NCBI GenBank assembly: GCA_035650495.1
Contig: DASRHK010000021.1
Location: 1 to 53,164 of the forward strand
Direction of reading: 5' to 3'
Source of the DNA: DASRHK01 sp035650495
GTDB taxonomy: Bacteria; Pseudomonadota; Gammaproteobacteria; Nevskiales; Nevskiaceae
DNA length: 53,164 nt
The notes beneath the pieces were generated by a model, which made no database searches, had not been told where the DNA came from, and worked only from the letters and a program-made list of their open reading frames with translations. Below are positions 1 through 8,014 of the stretch, piece after piece (within the stretch, counting starts at the first letter, position 1; every line of letters begins with the position of its first letter). A program made the position numbers and the translations under genes.

Positions 1-381
1 GCCGACCAGCTCGCCGCTCGCCATCTTCGGCAGCCACTCCTTCTTCTGCTCCTCGCGGCCGTAGGCGAGGATGTAGTGCGCGACGATGCCGGCGTGGACG
101 CTGTTGCCCCACGCGCTGCAGCCCGCGCGGGCCTGCTCCTCGATCAGCACTTTCTCGAACGCGAAGTTGCCGCCGCCGCCGCCGTACTCCTCGGGAATGC
201 TCGCGCAGAGCAGTCCGAGCGCGCCGGCCTTGTTCCAGAGATCGCGATCGACGTGGCCCTGCTTGTCCCACTTCTCGACGTTCGGCTTGACCTCGGCTTC
301 CATGAACTTCCGCGCGGTGTCGCGGAACATCCGCAGCTCGTCGGTCATGTAGCTCGCGGTGGCCAGCGCAGGGTTAAGCAT
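1..381 (-). CDS. Acyl-CoA dehydrogenase, N-terminal part (cut by window edge)
   Basis: Only the first 127 residues lie in the window. They match the helical N-terminal domain of acyl-CoA dehydrogenases, which oxidise acyl-CoA to trans-2-enoyl-CoA with FAD in the first step of beta-oxidation. The visible landmark is the glycine-rich turn EEYGGGGGNFAFEKVLIEEQ followed by a conserved helix. The ATG at 381 overlaps the stop of the upstream fadJ-like gene by 8 bases, which suggests translational coupling. A second in-frame ATG at 348 is an alternative start. As third gene of a fadA/fadJ-type operon it would supply the enoyl-CoA used by its neighbours. Substrate chain length cannot be judged. Confidence 0.85.
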   Translation of the reverse strand, partial: MLNPALATASYMTDELRMFRDTARKFMEAEVKPNVEKWDKQGHVDRDLWNKAGALGLLCASIPEEYGGGGGNFAFEKVLIEEQARAGCSAWGNSVHAGIVAHYILAYGREEQKKEWLPKMASGELVG

Positions 382-2509
382 CGAAGCGCTTTCCTTCGGC
401 GGCCATCTTCACGAGGATCTTCGCCGGCTTGAAGCGATCGCCGTATTTCTTGGCGAGCTCCTTCGAGCGCTTCACGAACTTGTCGACGCCGTAGGCGTTG
501 ATGAACTGCAGCGTGCCGCCCTGGAACGGCGCGAAGCCCCAGCCGAAGATCGAGCCGATGTTGGTGTCGGCCACGCTCTCGACCACGCCTTCCTCGAAGC
601 ACTTCGCCGATTCGTTCGCCTGCGCGAACATCATGCGGTCGATCAGCTCGCGCTGCGGTAGCTGCTCCTTCAGCGGGAAGTGCTTGGTGAGCTCCGGCCA
701 CAGATGCTTCTGCCCATTCGCCGGATAGTCGTAGAAGCCCTTGCCGGCTTTCTTGCCCGGGCGGTCGAGCTCCTTGACCATCTTCTCGGTGAGCGCGTTG
801 GCCGGATGCTCGACGAGCTTCTTGCCCGCGGCTTCGTAATCCTTGCGCGTCTGCTCGAGGATGTGCAGCGACAGCGAGAGCGAAACCTCGTCCATCAGCG
901 CGAGCGGACCGACCGGCATGCCGGCCTGCAATCCCGCCATTTCGATCGAGCGCGGATGCTGGCCTTCGAGCAGCAGCGCGCCGCCTTCCTGCACGTAGGT
1001 GCCGAACACGCGCGAGGTGTAGAAGCCGCGCGAGTCGTTGACGACGATCGGCGTCTTCTTGATCTGCTGCACGTAGTCGAAGCCGCGCGCCAAAGTTTCC
1101 GGCGACGTCTTCTTGCCCTTGATGATCTCGACCAGCGGCATCTTGTCGACCGGCGAGAAGAAGTGCAGGCCGATGAAGTTCTTCGGCCGGCTGCTCGCTT
1201 CGGCGAGACCCGTGATCGGCAGGGTGGAGGTGTTCGACGCGAACACGCTCTTCGCATCGATCACGGCTTCGGTCTTCTTCGTCACGTCGGCCTTGATCGC
1301 GCGATCCTCGAACACGGCTTCGATCACGAGATCGCAGCCGGCGAGGTCGGCGAAGCTCGTCGTCGCCTTGATGCGCTCGAGGAAGATGGTCTTGTCGGCC
1401 GGCATCATCCGGCCTTTCTTCACGTCTTTGTCGATGAGACCCGCGGAGTAGCTCTTGCCCTTCTCGGCGCCTTCCTGCGTCGTGTCGAGCAGCACGACTT
1501 CCATGCCGACCTTTGCCGACACGTACGCGATGCCGGCGCCCATCATTCCCGCGCCGAGCACGCCGAGCTTCTTCACCTTGCTGCGCTCGAAGCCTTCCGG
1601 CCGCGACTTGCCCTTGTTCATCGCGTTGAGCTGGAAGAACAGCGTGCCGATCATGTTCTTCGCGACCTGCGAGACGACCAGGTTGGCGAAGTAGCGCGAC
1701 TCGATGCGCGAGCCCGTGTCGAAGTCGACGATCGAGCCTTCGAACACGCACGACAGGATGTTGGTGATCGCCGGATAGTTGCCGAAGCTCTTCGCACTCG
1801 CGATTGACGGCGCGATCGCGAGCATCTGCACCATCGCGGGATGCTTGCCGTCGCCGCCGGGAAACTTGAAGTCCTTGCGATCCCACGGCTGCACCGGTTT
1901 GGGATTCGCGAGACACCAGGCCTTGGCCTTCGCGAGCAGCTCTTCGCGATTCGCGACGAGCTCGTTGATCAGTCCCGTGGCCTTCGCCTGCTCGGGCCGC
2001 AGCTCCTTGCCTTCGAGCAGGATCGGCATCGAGTTCTGCATGCCGATCATGCGCGGGATGCGCTGCGTCGCGCCGCCGCCGGGAAGAAGCCCGAGCTTCA
2101 CTTCGGGCTGGCCGAACTTGATCTTCGGATCGTTGATCGCGATGCGGTAGTGACAGCCGAGCGCGAGCTCGAGCCCGCCGCCGAGGGCGGTGCCGTTGAG
2201 CGCCGCGACGACCGGACGGCCGCACAGCTCGAGCTTGCGCACGAACGCCTTGAATGCTTCCGCCATGTCGAACGCGACCTTCGGATCGGTGACCGCGTAG
2301 ATGCGCTCGAGATCGGCGCCGGCGAGGAATGCGTCCTTGCCGGAGGTGATGATGACGCCCTTGATGGTCTGGTCGGCCTCGATCTTGGTGATCGCTTCGA
2401 CGAACGGCTTGGAGAGCTCGTCGTTGAGCACGTTCATCGAACGGCCCGGCATGTCGAGCGTGAGGGTGACGATGCCGTCGGCGTCGCGCTCGAATTTCAC
2501 TGCGGACAT
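374..2509 (-). CDS. fadJ: Bifunctional enoyl-CoA hydratase / 3-hydroxyacyl-CoA dehydrogenase (FadJ/FadB type)
   Basis: The 711-residue product has the length of FadJ/FadB alpha subunits. An N-terminal crotonase domain shows the oxyanion-hole stretch NGTALGGGLELALG and the catalytic-glutamate region FGQPEVKLGLLPGGG. A central Rossmann domain begins at GVLGAGMMGAGIAY, and the dehydrogenase histidine lies in GLHFFSPVDKMP. It would hydrate enoyl-CoA and oxidise the 3-hydroxyacyl-CoA with NAD. The start at 2509 is preferred because GGAAGGGGG lies 7 bases upstream. An ATG at 2527 overlapping the thiolase stop (TAATG) is possible but places that ribosome site inside the gene. The thiolase upstream is the expected partner subunit. 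FadJ and FadB types cannot be separated with certainty. Confidence 0.93.
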   Translation of the reverse strand: MSAVKFERDADGIVTLTLDMPGRSMNVLNDELSKPFVEAITKIEADQTIKGVIITSGKDAFLAGADLERIYAVTDPKVAFDMAEAFKAFVRKLELCGRPVVAALNGTALGGGLELALGCHYRIAINDPKIKFGQPEVKLGLLPGGGATQRIPRMIGMQNSMPILLEGKELRPEQAKATGLINELVANREELLAKAKAWCLANPKPVQPWDRKDFKFPGGDGKHPAMVQMLAIAPSIASAKSFGNYPAITNILSCVFEGSIVDFDTGSRIESRYFANLVVSQVAKNMIGTLFFQLNAMNKGKSRPEGFERSKVKKLGVLGAGMMGAGIAYVSAKVGMEVVLLDTTQEGAEKGKSYSAGLIDKDVKKGRMMPADKTIFLERIKATTSFADLAGCDLVIEAVFEDRAIKADVTKKTEAVIDAKSVFASNTSTLPITGLAEASSRPKNFIGLHFFSPVDKMPLVEIIKGKKTSPETLARGFDYVQQIKKTPIVVNDSRGFYTSRVFGTYVQEGGALLLEGQHPRSIEMAGLQAGMPVGPLALMDEVSLSLSLHILEQTRKDYEAAGKKLVEHPANALTEKMVKELDRPGKKAGKGFYDYPANGQKHLWPELTKHFPLKEQLPQRELIDRMMFAQANESAKCFEEGVVESVADTNIGSIFGWGFAPFQGGTLQFINAYGVDKFVKRSKELAKKYGDRFKPAKILVKMAAEGKRFDA

Positions 2510-2516
2510 TGCGTTG

Positions 2517-2525
2517 CCCCCTTCC
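2517..2525 (-). promoter_or_regulatory. Ribosome binding site that decides the fadJ start
   Basis: GGAAGGGGG on the minus strand lies 7 bases before the ATG at 2509. This favours 2509 over the overlapping ATG at 2527. Confidence 0.6.
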
Positions 2526-2526
2526 A

Positions 2527-3738
2527 TTAGTTCACCCGCTCGACGATGGTCGCGATGCCCATGCCGCCGCCGACGCAAAGCGTGGCGAGCCCGATCTGCT
2601 TGTCCTGGCGCTCGAGCTCGTCGATGAGCGTGCCGAGGATCATGGCGCCGGTGGCGCCGAGTGGATGACCGAGCGCGATCGAGCCGCCGTTGACGTTGAC
2701 CTTGTTCTCGAGATCGATGTCGAGATCGCGCGCGGCATGCATGACCACGGCGGCGAACGCTTCGTTGATCTCGAAGAGATCGATGTTGTCCTTGGTCATG
2801 CCGGCCTTCTTCAGCGCCTTGCGCGCGGCCGGCGCGATGCCGGCGAGCATGATCGTCGGCTCGCTGCCGGTGACCGCGGTCGCGACGATGCGCGCGCGCG
2901 GCTTCAATCCCAGCTTCTTGCCGATCTTCTTGTTGCCGACCAGCACGGCGGCCGCGCCGTCGACGATGCCGGACGAGTTGCCGGCGTGGTGCACGTGATT
3001 GATCTTCTCGACCGTCGTGTACTTGCGGAGCGCAGTGGCGTCGAAGCCCATCTGGCCCATCTGCTCGAACGAGGCCTTCAGGCCCGCGAGGCCTTCCAGC
3101 GTCGCGTCGCTGCGGATGTATTCGTCGTGATCGAGCACGACCATGCCGTTGACGTCCTTCACCGGCACGACCGATTTGCTGAACTTGCCTTCGGCGCGCG
3201 CGGCGGTGGCGCGCTTCTGCGAGCGCAGCGCGAAGTTGTCGACGTCCGTGCGCGAGAAGCCGTCGAGCGTCGCGAGCAGATCGGCGCCGATGCCTTGCGG
3301 CACGAAGCCGATCTCCTGATTGACGCGCGGATCCATGACCATCGCGCCGCCGTCGGAGCCCATCGGCCAGCGCGACATGCTCTCGACGCCGCCGCCAACG
3401 ACGAGATCCTCGAAGCCGGACATCACCTTCATCGCCGCAAGATTCACCGACTCGAGACCCGACGCGCAGAAGCGCGACTGCGTCACGCCCGCGACCGATT
3501 GATCCCACCCGGCGTAGAGCACCGCGATGCGCGCGATGTCCGCGCCTTGCTCGCCGACCGGTGTCACGCAGCCGAGCACGACGTCGTCGACCTTCGAGGT
3601 GTCGAGGTTGTTGCGCTCCTTGAGCGCCCACAGGCAGTTCGCGACGAGGTGGATCGGCGTCACCTGATGCAGGCTGCCGTCCTTCTTGCCTTTGCCACGC
3701 GGCGTGCGCACGGCGTCGTAGATGAAAGCGTCGGTCAT
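2527..3738 (-). CDS. Acetyl-CoA C-acyltransferase (thiolase, beta-oxidation)
   Basis: A 403-residue thiolase that cleaves 3-ketoacyl-CoA with CoA. The acyl-accepting cysteine is C91 in SRFCASGLES. The conserved GGGVESMSRWPMG follows. The C-terminal active-site histidine is in GGSIALGHPLGATGA and the second cysteine in TLCVGGGMGIA, so the enzyme looks complete. It is the first gene of the minus-strand operon, and its stop touches the possible upstream fadJ start. The family assignment is firm. Whether it is the FadA or FadI subtype is not decided by the sequence alone. Confidence 0.93.
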   Translation of the reverse strand: MTDAFIYDAVRTPRGKGKKDGSLHQVTPIHLVANCLWALKERNNLDTSKVDDVVLGCVTPVGEQGADIARIAVLYAGWDQSVAGVTQSRFCASGLESVNLAAMKVMSGFEDLVVGGGVESMSRWPMGSDGGAMVMDPRVNQEIGFVPQGIGADLLATLDGFSRTDVDNFALRSQKRATAARAEGKFSKSVVPVKDVNGMVVLDHDEYIRSDATLEGLAGLKASFEQMGQMGFDATALRKYTTVEKINHVHHAGNSSGIVDGAAAVLVGNKKIGKKLGLKPRARIVATAVTGSEPTIMLAGIAPAARKALKKAGMTKDNIDLFEINEAFAAVVMHAARDLDIDLENKVNVNGGSIALGHPLGATGAMILGTLIDELERQDKQIGLATLCVGGGMGIATIVERVN

Positions 3739-3779
3739 GTCGAGCTCGGTTGGGGACTTCGGTAAAAGGGATTACTGCG

Positions 3780-3795
3780 GCCGCGCTTGCGCGGC
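3780..3795. promoter_or_regulatory. Inverted repeat in the thiolase/TetR divergent region
   Basis: A 7-2-7 palindrome (GCCGCGC TT GCGCGGC) lies 42 bases upstream of the thiolase start. It is one of three inverted repeats between the divergent genes and so a candidate operator. GC-rich palindromes also arise by chance here. Confidence 0.3.
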
Positions 3796-3837
3796 GAGTC
3801 ACCTTAAGAGACCATGCCGCAGCGTGTCAATACGCCG

Positions 3838-3856
3838 CCGTATGTTGGAAGTACGG
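3838..3856. promoter_or_regulatory. Candidate TetR operator (CCGTA-N9-TACGG)
   Basis: A perfect 5-bp inverted repeat with a 9-bp spacer lies between the beta-oxidation operon and the regulator. Its AT-containing arms and position suit a TetR dimer site. Binding is inferred only from place and symmetry. Confidence 0.4.
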
Positions 3857-3876
3857 AGTTGCCGCGAGAGCACGAA

Positions 3877-3890
3877 GTAATGCAAATTAC
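3877..3890. promoter_or_regulatory. Inverted repeat over the tetR start codon (GTAAT-N4-ATTAC)
   Basis: This AT-rich 5-4-5 inverted repeat covers the preferred ATG at 3880. It would allow autorepression if it is an operator. Confidence 0.35.
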
Positions 3891-4515
3891 CGCCATGCCG
3901 CGAGACCTCGCCGGACTCGATCCGGACACCCGCAACCGCATCGAGCAGGCGGTCCTGGAGATCTTTTCCCAGCGCGAGTTCCACCGCGTCGGGCTGATCG
4001 AGATCGCGCGCGAGGCGAACGTCTCCCTGCAGACGATCTACAAGTACTACGGCGGCAAGGAAGCGCTGCTGTTCTCCAGCCTCGACTCGTGGCTCGGCAG
4101 GCTCGCGGCGCGGATGATCGATCACTTGCAGGGGATCGAGGACTACAAGGAGAAGCTGCGCAAGGTGATGTGGGTGACGCTCGACTTCTTCGAGAAGAAC
4201 CCGAAAGTGGCGCAGCTGATCATGAGCTCGGTGTACGTGAACACCTGGCGCAAGCAGGAGACGTATCGCAATCCGCAGCTGTTCGGGGCGTTCCTGAAAG
4301 TGCTCGGGGAAGGCCGCGCGCGCGGCATCCTGAACGACCAGGTCGACGAGAAGATCCTGCTCGACTACATCCTCGGCGTGATGGGACGGCTGGTGCAGAT
4401 GTACATCCATCGCGGCCAGAAGCAGTCGCTGACCAAGCAGGCGAACGCGCTGTTCGAGATGCTGTGGCGCGCTATTGCGAAGCCGGCGGCATCGGCGCGG
4501 GCTGCACTTTCCTGA
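3880..4515 (+). CDS. TetR-family transcriptional regulator
   Basis: The 211-residue product begins with a TetR helix-turn-helix: residues of IEQAVLEIFSQREFHRVGL followed by IAREANVSLQTIYKYYGGKE, the recognition helix carrying the typical TIYKYY. The rest is the variable helical ligand-binding and dimer domain. It is divergent from the thiolase/FadJ/acyl-CoA dehydrogenase operon, so it probably represses it and may be relieved by an acyl-CoA. That target is inferred from position. The ATG at 3880 is preferred; the frame is open from 3814 but that stretch looks like regulatory DNA. ATG 3895 is also possible. The 3' end overlaps the convergent membrane-protein gene by 44 bases. Confidence 0.88.
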   Translation: MQITAMPRDLAGLDPDTRNRIEQAVLEIFSQREFHRVGLIEIAREANVSLQTIYKYYGGKEALLFSSLDSWLGRLAARMIDHLQGIEDYKEKLRKVMWVTLDFFEKNPKVAQLIMSSVYVNTWRKQETYRNPQLFGAFLKVLGEGRARGILNDQVDEKILLDYILGVMGRLVQMYIHRGQKQSLTKQANALFEMLWRAIAKPAASARAALS

Positions 4516-6112
4516 ACGCTTCGGCGAGCGCCGGAGCCTGATCCGCCAGGACGCACGCGCCGACCGCGGTGTGCGGCACGAGCTCGCACCGATAGCCGAA
4601 CGACGCCGGATCGCTGCGCAATTGCTTCCACGCCACATCGTTGCGCAGCGACTCCGTCTGATCGCCGAGCTCGGTGACCACGATCACGTCGAAGGCATGA
4701 GTGCGGAATTGCTGGTCCAGATCCATGCCCGGCATCGGCACCGTCCGCTGACCTTCGGGCTGCAGATGCATTGAAATCCAGTGGAACGTGTCGAACACGC
4801 GCAGCGGCCGATGTTGCTGCCAGTCGCGCAGGCCCAGGATCAGCGCGTCCATGTCTTTCGCCGCGACGGGCATCACGCGTCCGTATGACGGCAGTGCGAT
4901 GGCGAACAGGACGATGAGCGCTGCGGCGACCCAACTGCTTCGCGGCGATGAGGGCGCATCGTCGCGCGGCAAGAGCGCGATCAGGACCGCCGCGATGACG
5001 ATGCCGAAGTAGCGCGGCCACGGATAGATGACGAGACACGAGGCGATCGTGATCGCCGCCGGCAAGCCGAGTCCGACCAGGATGGGCAGTGGCAGATCGA
5101 GCGGCGACCATCGTCGATTCCGCAGCCGCCAGCCGAGGCTGCCGAGCAGCGTCGCGGCGAACGGCAGCGTCGCGAGTCCGCGCGTCGCAGCGAAGATCGG
5201 CTCCGGTGGCAACGCTGCGGTCCACGGGCTTTCCACCACGATCATCCGCAGGTTGTCGAGCATGTGCTCGAGCATCACGCGTGGATGATGGCGCACGAAG
5301 CTCAGGATGCCGTTCTCCAGCAGCCCTGCGTTCGCGAGCAGTGTCATGCCTTCGCCGGGTCGCAGCGCGTGGCCACGATTCGCGAGCCAGAACGCGATGT
5401 GCTGGTTGAAGGCGAGCGCCGTGCGGCTGCCGTGGATCGGCACGCCGAGGCGCCAGCAGATGAGCGCCATCACGATGGCCGCCGGAACCGTCGTGGCCCC
5501 GATCACATTCCACGAAGCGGCGCGCGCACGCAGATGAACAGCTGCGATGCCGCTAGCAACGAGGAACGCCCAGAACAGCTCCGGCCGGATGAAGCTCGAC
5601 GCCACGAGGCCGAACAGCACGATCGCCCAGCCGCGCGCGGGATCGCGCTGTCGCGCCGCCGCGGCGAGGAAAACCCACAGCACCAGCGTGCAGACCAGGC
5701 TTACGCGCACCCATTGCAGGCTGCCGGCGGCGATCATCCAGGCAGCCGCGGAAAGCGCGGCCCACGCGATCGGCACGCGCAAGCTCCGCGCGAGGAGATA
5801 CCACAGCGGTGCGACGGCGAGCGAGCAGAGATAGCCGCCGAGGTAGTAGGTCGTCAGCGAGTCGTGCGTCAGCGCGTTGAGCGCGCGCAGCATCAGCGCG
5901 TAGGCGGGCGCCCATTCGCCGACGAGGTGGCCGTTGATGGTTCCGTGCAGCGCGAACGAAAGGTAAAGATTCTCGTCGTACTGCATCAGGTCGCGCGCGG
6001 CCTGATAACTTTGAAACGTCCCGAGGAACAGGAGCGACGCGACGACGATGGCCGTGAAGACGATCGATTCATGCCAAGCTTGCGACGTCGGCAGCGGCGT
6101 TCGGGCGGCCAT
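4472..6112 (-). CDS. Polytopic membrane protein, GT-C glycosyltransferase-like
   Basis: A 546-residue protein with about ten hydrophobic segments and a C-terminal soluble part of about 130 residues. The first periplasmic loop carries the acidic MQYDENLYLSF, placed like the catalytic acidic loop of GT-C enzymes (PMT/ArnT and similar), which move sugars from polyprenyl phosphate carriers. No full signature of a named family is visible, so the call rests on topology and the acidic loop. The ATG at 6112 starts MAARTPL just before the first membrane helix. It is divergent from the EF-hand lipoprotein with only 33 bases between starts, and overlaps tetR at its end. A polymer ligase or another multi-span protein remains possible. 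Confidence 0.6.
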   Translation of the reverse strand: MAARTPLPTSQAWHESIVFTAIVVASLLFLGTFQSYQAARDLMQYDENLYLSFALHGTINGHLVGEWAPAYALMLRALNALTHDSLTTYYLGGYLCSLAVAPLWYLLARSLRVPIAWAALSAAAWMIAAGSLQWVRVSLVCTLVLWVFLAAAARQRDPARGWAIVLFGLVASSFIRPELFWAFLVASGIAAVHLRARAASWNVIGATTVPAAIVMALICWRLGVPIHGSRTALAFNQHIAFWLANRGHALRPGEGMTLLANAGLLENGILSFVRHHPRVMLEHMLDNLRMIVVESPWTAALPPEPIFAATRGLATLPFAATLLGSLGWRLRNRRWSPLDLPLPILVGLGLPAAITIASCLVIYPWPRYFGIVIAAVLIALLPRDDAPSSPRSSWVAAALIVLFAIALPSYGRVMPVAAKDMDALILGLRDWQQHRPLRVFDTFHWISMHLQPEGQRTVPMPGMDLDQQFRTHAFDVIVVTELGDQTESLRNDVAWKQLRSDPASFGYRCELVPHTAVGACVLADQAPALAEAFRKVQPAPMPPASQ

Positions 6113-6134
6113 GGGAGCGGGCTGGTGGGAGACC

Positions 6135-6140
6135 GGGAGG
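6135..6140 (+). promoter_or_regulatory. Ribosome binding site supporting a GTG start
   Basis: GGGAGG lies 5 bases before the GTG at 6146. It decides the start of the small EF-hand lipoprotein. Confidence 0.65.
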
Positions 6141-6145
6141 ATCGG

Positions 6146-6445
6146 GTGAAACGGGTCTGGAGCGCAAGAGGTCTCGCGGTGCTGCTGGTGCTCGCAGTGG
6201 TCGCGTGCGGCTCGGCGCCGCGACGCGCCGGCAAGTCGCCGATGCAGCAGCGCATCGAGAAGATGTTCAACGCCGCCGACAGCGACGGCGACGAATGGCT
6301 CACGCCCGCGGAGCTCGACGCCGGGTTCCCGTGGCTCGCCGGCAAGTTCGCGGACATCGACACCGATCACAACGGCAAGGTGAGCCTCGCCGAGATCACG
6401 AGCTACATCGAGCTGTCGCGGATGCTGCCGGAGAAGAAGCGGTAG
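6146..6445 (+). CDS. Small EF-hand calcium-binding lipoprotein
   Basis: A 99-residue product starting with GTG behind GGGAGG. Residues 1-21 form a lipoprotein signal (positive start, hydrophobic GLAVLLVLAVVAC) with the lipidated cysteine before GSAPRR. Two EF-hand loops follow: DSDGDEWLTPAE (Asp at loop positions 1, 3, 5 and Glu at 12) and DTDHNGKVSLAE (Asp 1, Asp 3, Asn 5, Gly 6, Glu 12). Both keep the calcium ligands. It is likely membrane-anchored in the periplasm, as a calcium buffer or sensor; the partner is unknown. Many calcium-type Asp/Asn motifs recur in the exported proteins at 42.7-53 kb, but no direct link is shown. Confidence 0.8.
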   Translation: MKRVWSARGLAVLLVLAVVACGSAPRRAGKSPMQQRIEKMFNAADSDGDEWLTPAELDAGFPWLAGKFADIDTDHNGKVSLAEITSYIELSRMLPEKKR

Positions 6446-6470
6446 GAGCGCGCCTTGCGCGCGACCATCG

Positions 6471-7118
6471 CTACAGCTTCGCGAGCATCAGCCCGATCGC
6501 GAGCGCGACCAGGATCGCGCCGGTCACGCGATCGATCCAGTGGCCGTAGCGCATCAGCACGCCGCGCACGCGCGCGTGCCCGAGCGTGAGCGCGACGAAG
6601 CTGAACCACAGCGCGGTGCTGACGATGAACCAGCCGGCGAGCGCGTAGCGCAGCGGCATCGGCGTCTGCGTCGCGATCACTGCCGTGAACAGCGCGGTGA
6701 ACGACAGCGTCGCCTTCGGATTGAGCACGTTGGTCATCACGCCGATGCCGAAGTGACGCCGCGGATCGATCTTGTTCTCCGCTGCCTCGCTCATCGCGCT
6801 CTCGTCGCGCGGTTTCGCCCGCAGCGCGCCGATGCCCATGTAGAGCAGGAACGCGGCGCCTGCGAAGCGGATCACGTCGAGCATCTGCGGATATCGTTGC
6901 AACAGCCAGCCGAGTCCGAACAGGCCGTAAGCGGCGTGGTAGAGAATCCCGAACGCGATGCCCCATGCGGTCCAGAGCCCTGCGCCGCGCCCGTAGTTCA
7001 GCGTCTGGCGCGTGACCATCGCGAAGTCGGGGCCGGGCGACATCACCGCGAGCACGTGCGCGAGCGCGACCGAGGTGAACACCGCGAGCGAGCTGCCGGT
7101 GGCGATCGCCATGGTCAC
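6471..7118 (-). CDS. LysE/RhtB-family amino-acid exporter
   Basis: A 215-residue inner-membrane protein with about six hydrophobic segments. The family signature near the N-terminus is MSPGPDFAMVTRQTL, followed by the short glycine-rich loop YGRGAGLWTAWGIAFG. Members export amino acids or related small molecules by proton exchange; the substrate cannot be read from sequence. The start is GTG at 7118, overlapping the CHAD gene stop as GTGA. ATG at 7112 is an alternative. The overlap suggests translational coupling to the CHAD protein upstream, although no functional link is known. Confidence 0.88.
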   Translation of the reverse strand: MTMAIATGSSLAVFTSVALAHVLAVMSPGPDFAMVTRQTLNYGRGAGLWTAWGIAFGILYHAAYGLFGLGWLLQRYPQMLDVIRFAGAAFLLYMGIGALRAKPRDESAMSEAAENKIDPRRHFGIGVMTNVLNPKATLSFTALFTAVIATQTPMPLRYALAGWFIVSTALWFSFVALTLGHARVRGVLMRYGHWIDRVTGAILVALAIGLMLAKL

Positions 7119-8011
7119 GCGATCGCGAGCTGGTGCCGGGGCGCGGGCGGCGACGCTTCGATGACGTCGAGCCAGTCACGCGGACGCTGCGCGAAGACGT
7201 CGGCGCCGGCGCGGAGCGCGCGCTTCGCGAGACGCCGCTCGCGCTGGGCCATCACCTCGAGGACTTTGCGGACGCGCTCGGAACTGCGCTGTCGGGTCGG
7301 CAGCGTGCCGAGCCCGCCGCGCAGGACTTCGAGATCGTGATGGTCCCCGAGGATTTCCGACAGTGCGTCGAGCGCCTGCGCGCGCAAACCATCGAGCGCT
7401 TTCCAGCGCCGTGACAGCAGCACCGATTGGTAGTAATGCATCTTCGTGCGCTTGCGCCACTCGTGGAGCATCGCCGCCGGCGAGCGCGCGGAGCAGCGCA
7501 TCCACGCTTTGCGCGCGCGGACATAGCCGCGACGCACCGCGCGCAAAACCTCCGTGCGCGTAAGCGCATCGGACGGCCAGCGCTCGATCATCCGTCGCGC
7601 GGCGCGCAGCAAGTCGAGCGCGCGATGCTCGGCGCCGCGCACGGCGCCCCGCGCGTGGCGGTGCATGCCGCGCCGCACCGCGCCTTCGAGGCTGCGCCAT
7701 TGCGCCGACGGCAGCGCGCGCGATCCGCGCAGCTTGCGCAGCGTCGACATCGCCACTTCCGAATCGCGGCGCCCCGACAGCGCGCGCCCCGCGTCGCGGA
7801 TCAGGATGCGCGCGGCTTCGGCGTCGGGCCCGATCTCATCGCGGAGCAGGCGCAGCCAGGCGCGCAGCCGCTTGCAGCTCTTGCGTGCCTCATGGACGTC
7901 GGCGCGCGTGGGCCGGTGATGAAGATGCCGTAGCGCGTCGTCGAGCTCCGCGAGCGCCGGGCGCTGCAGCGCGCGCGGCAGCTGTGCGTCGGCGGAAGCC
8001 ATGAACGCCAC
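7115..8011 (-). CDS. CHAD-domain protein
   Basis: A 298-residue helical protein rich in Arg, Lys and His. Near residue 40 it has VHEARKSCKRLRAWLRLL, the hallmark histidine/arginine helix of CHAD (conserved histidine alpha-helical domain). A second half repeats the pattern around MLHEWRKRTKMHYYQ. CHAD domains bind inorganic polyphosphate and often accompany CYTH triphosphatases. No CYTH domain is fused here or encoded nearby. The gene lies 3 bases downstream of the GST-like gene and overlaps lysE by 4 bases, so the three probably form one transcript. ATG at 8002 is an alternative start. Confidence 0.85.
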   Translation of the reverse strand: MAFMASADAQLPRALQRPALAELDDALRHLHHRPTRADVHEARKSCKRLRAWLRLLRDEIGPDAEAARILIRDAGRALSGRRDSEVAMSTLRKLRGSRALPSAQWRSLEGAVRRGMHRHARGAVRGAEHRALDLLRAARRMIERWPSDALTRTEVLRAVRRGYVRARKAWMRCSARSPAAMLHEWRKRTKMHYYQSVLLSRRWKALDGLRAQALDALSEILGDHHDLEVLRGGLGTLPTRQRSSERVRKVLEVMAQRERRLAKRALRAGADVFAQRPRDWLDVIEASPPAPRHQLAIA

Positions 8012-8014
8012 GCC

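Noticed and set aside
2510..3802. Upstream extension of the fadJ frame giving a protein of about 1140 residues
   Set aside because: The extra part is an out-of-frame reading of the thiolase gene. The ribosome site at 2517-2525 and the family length support a start at 2509.
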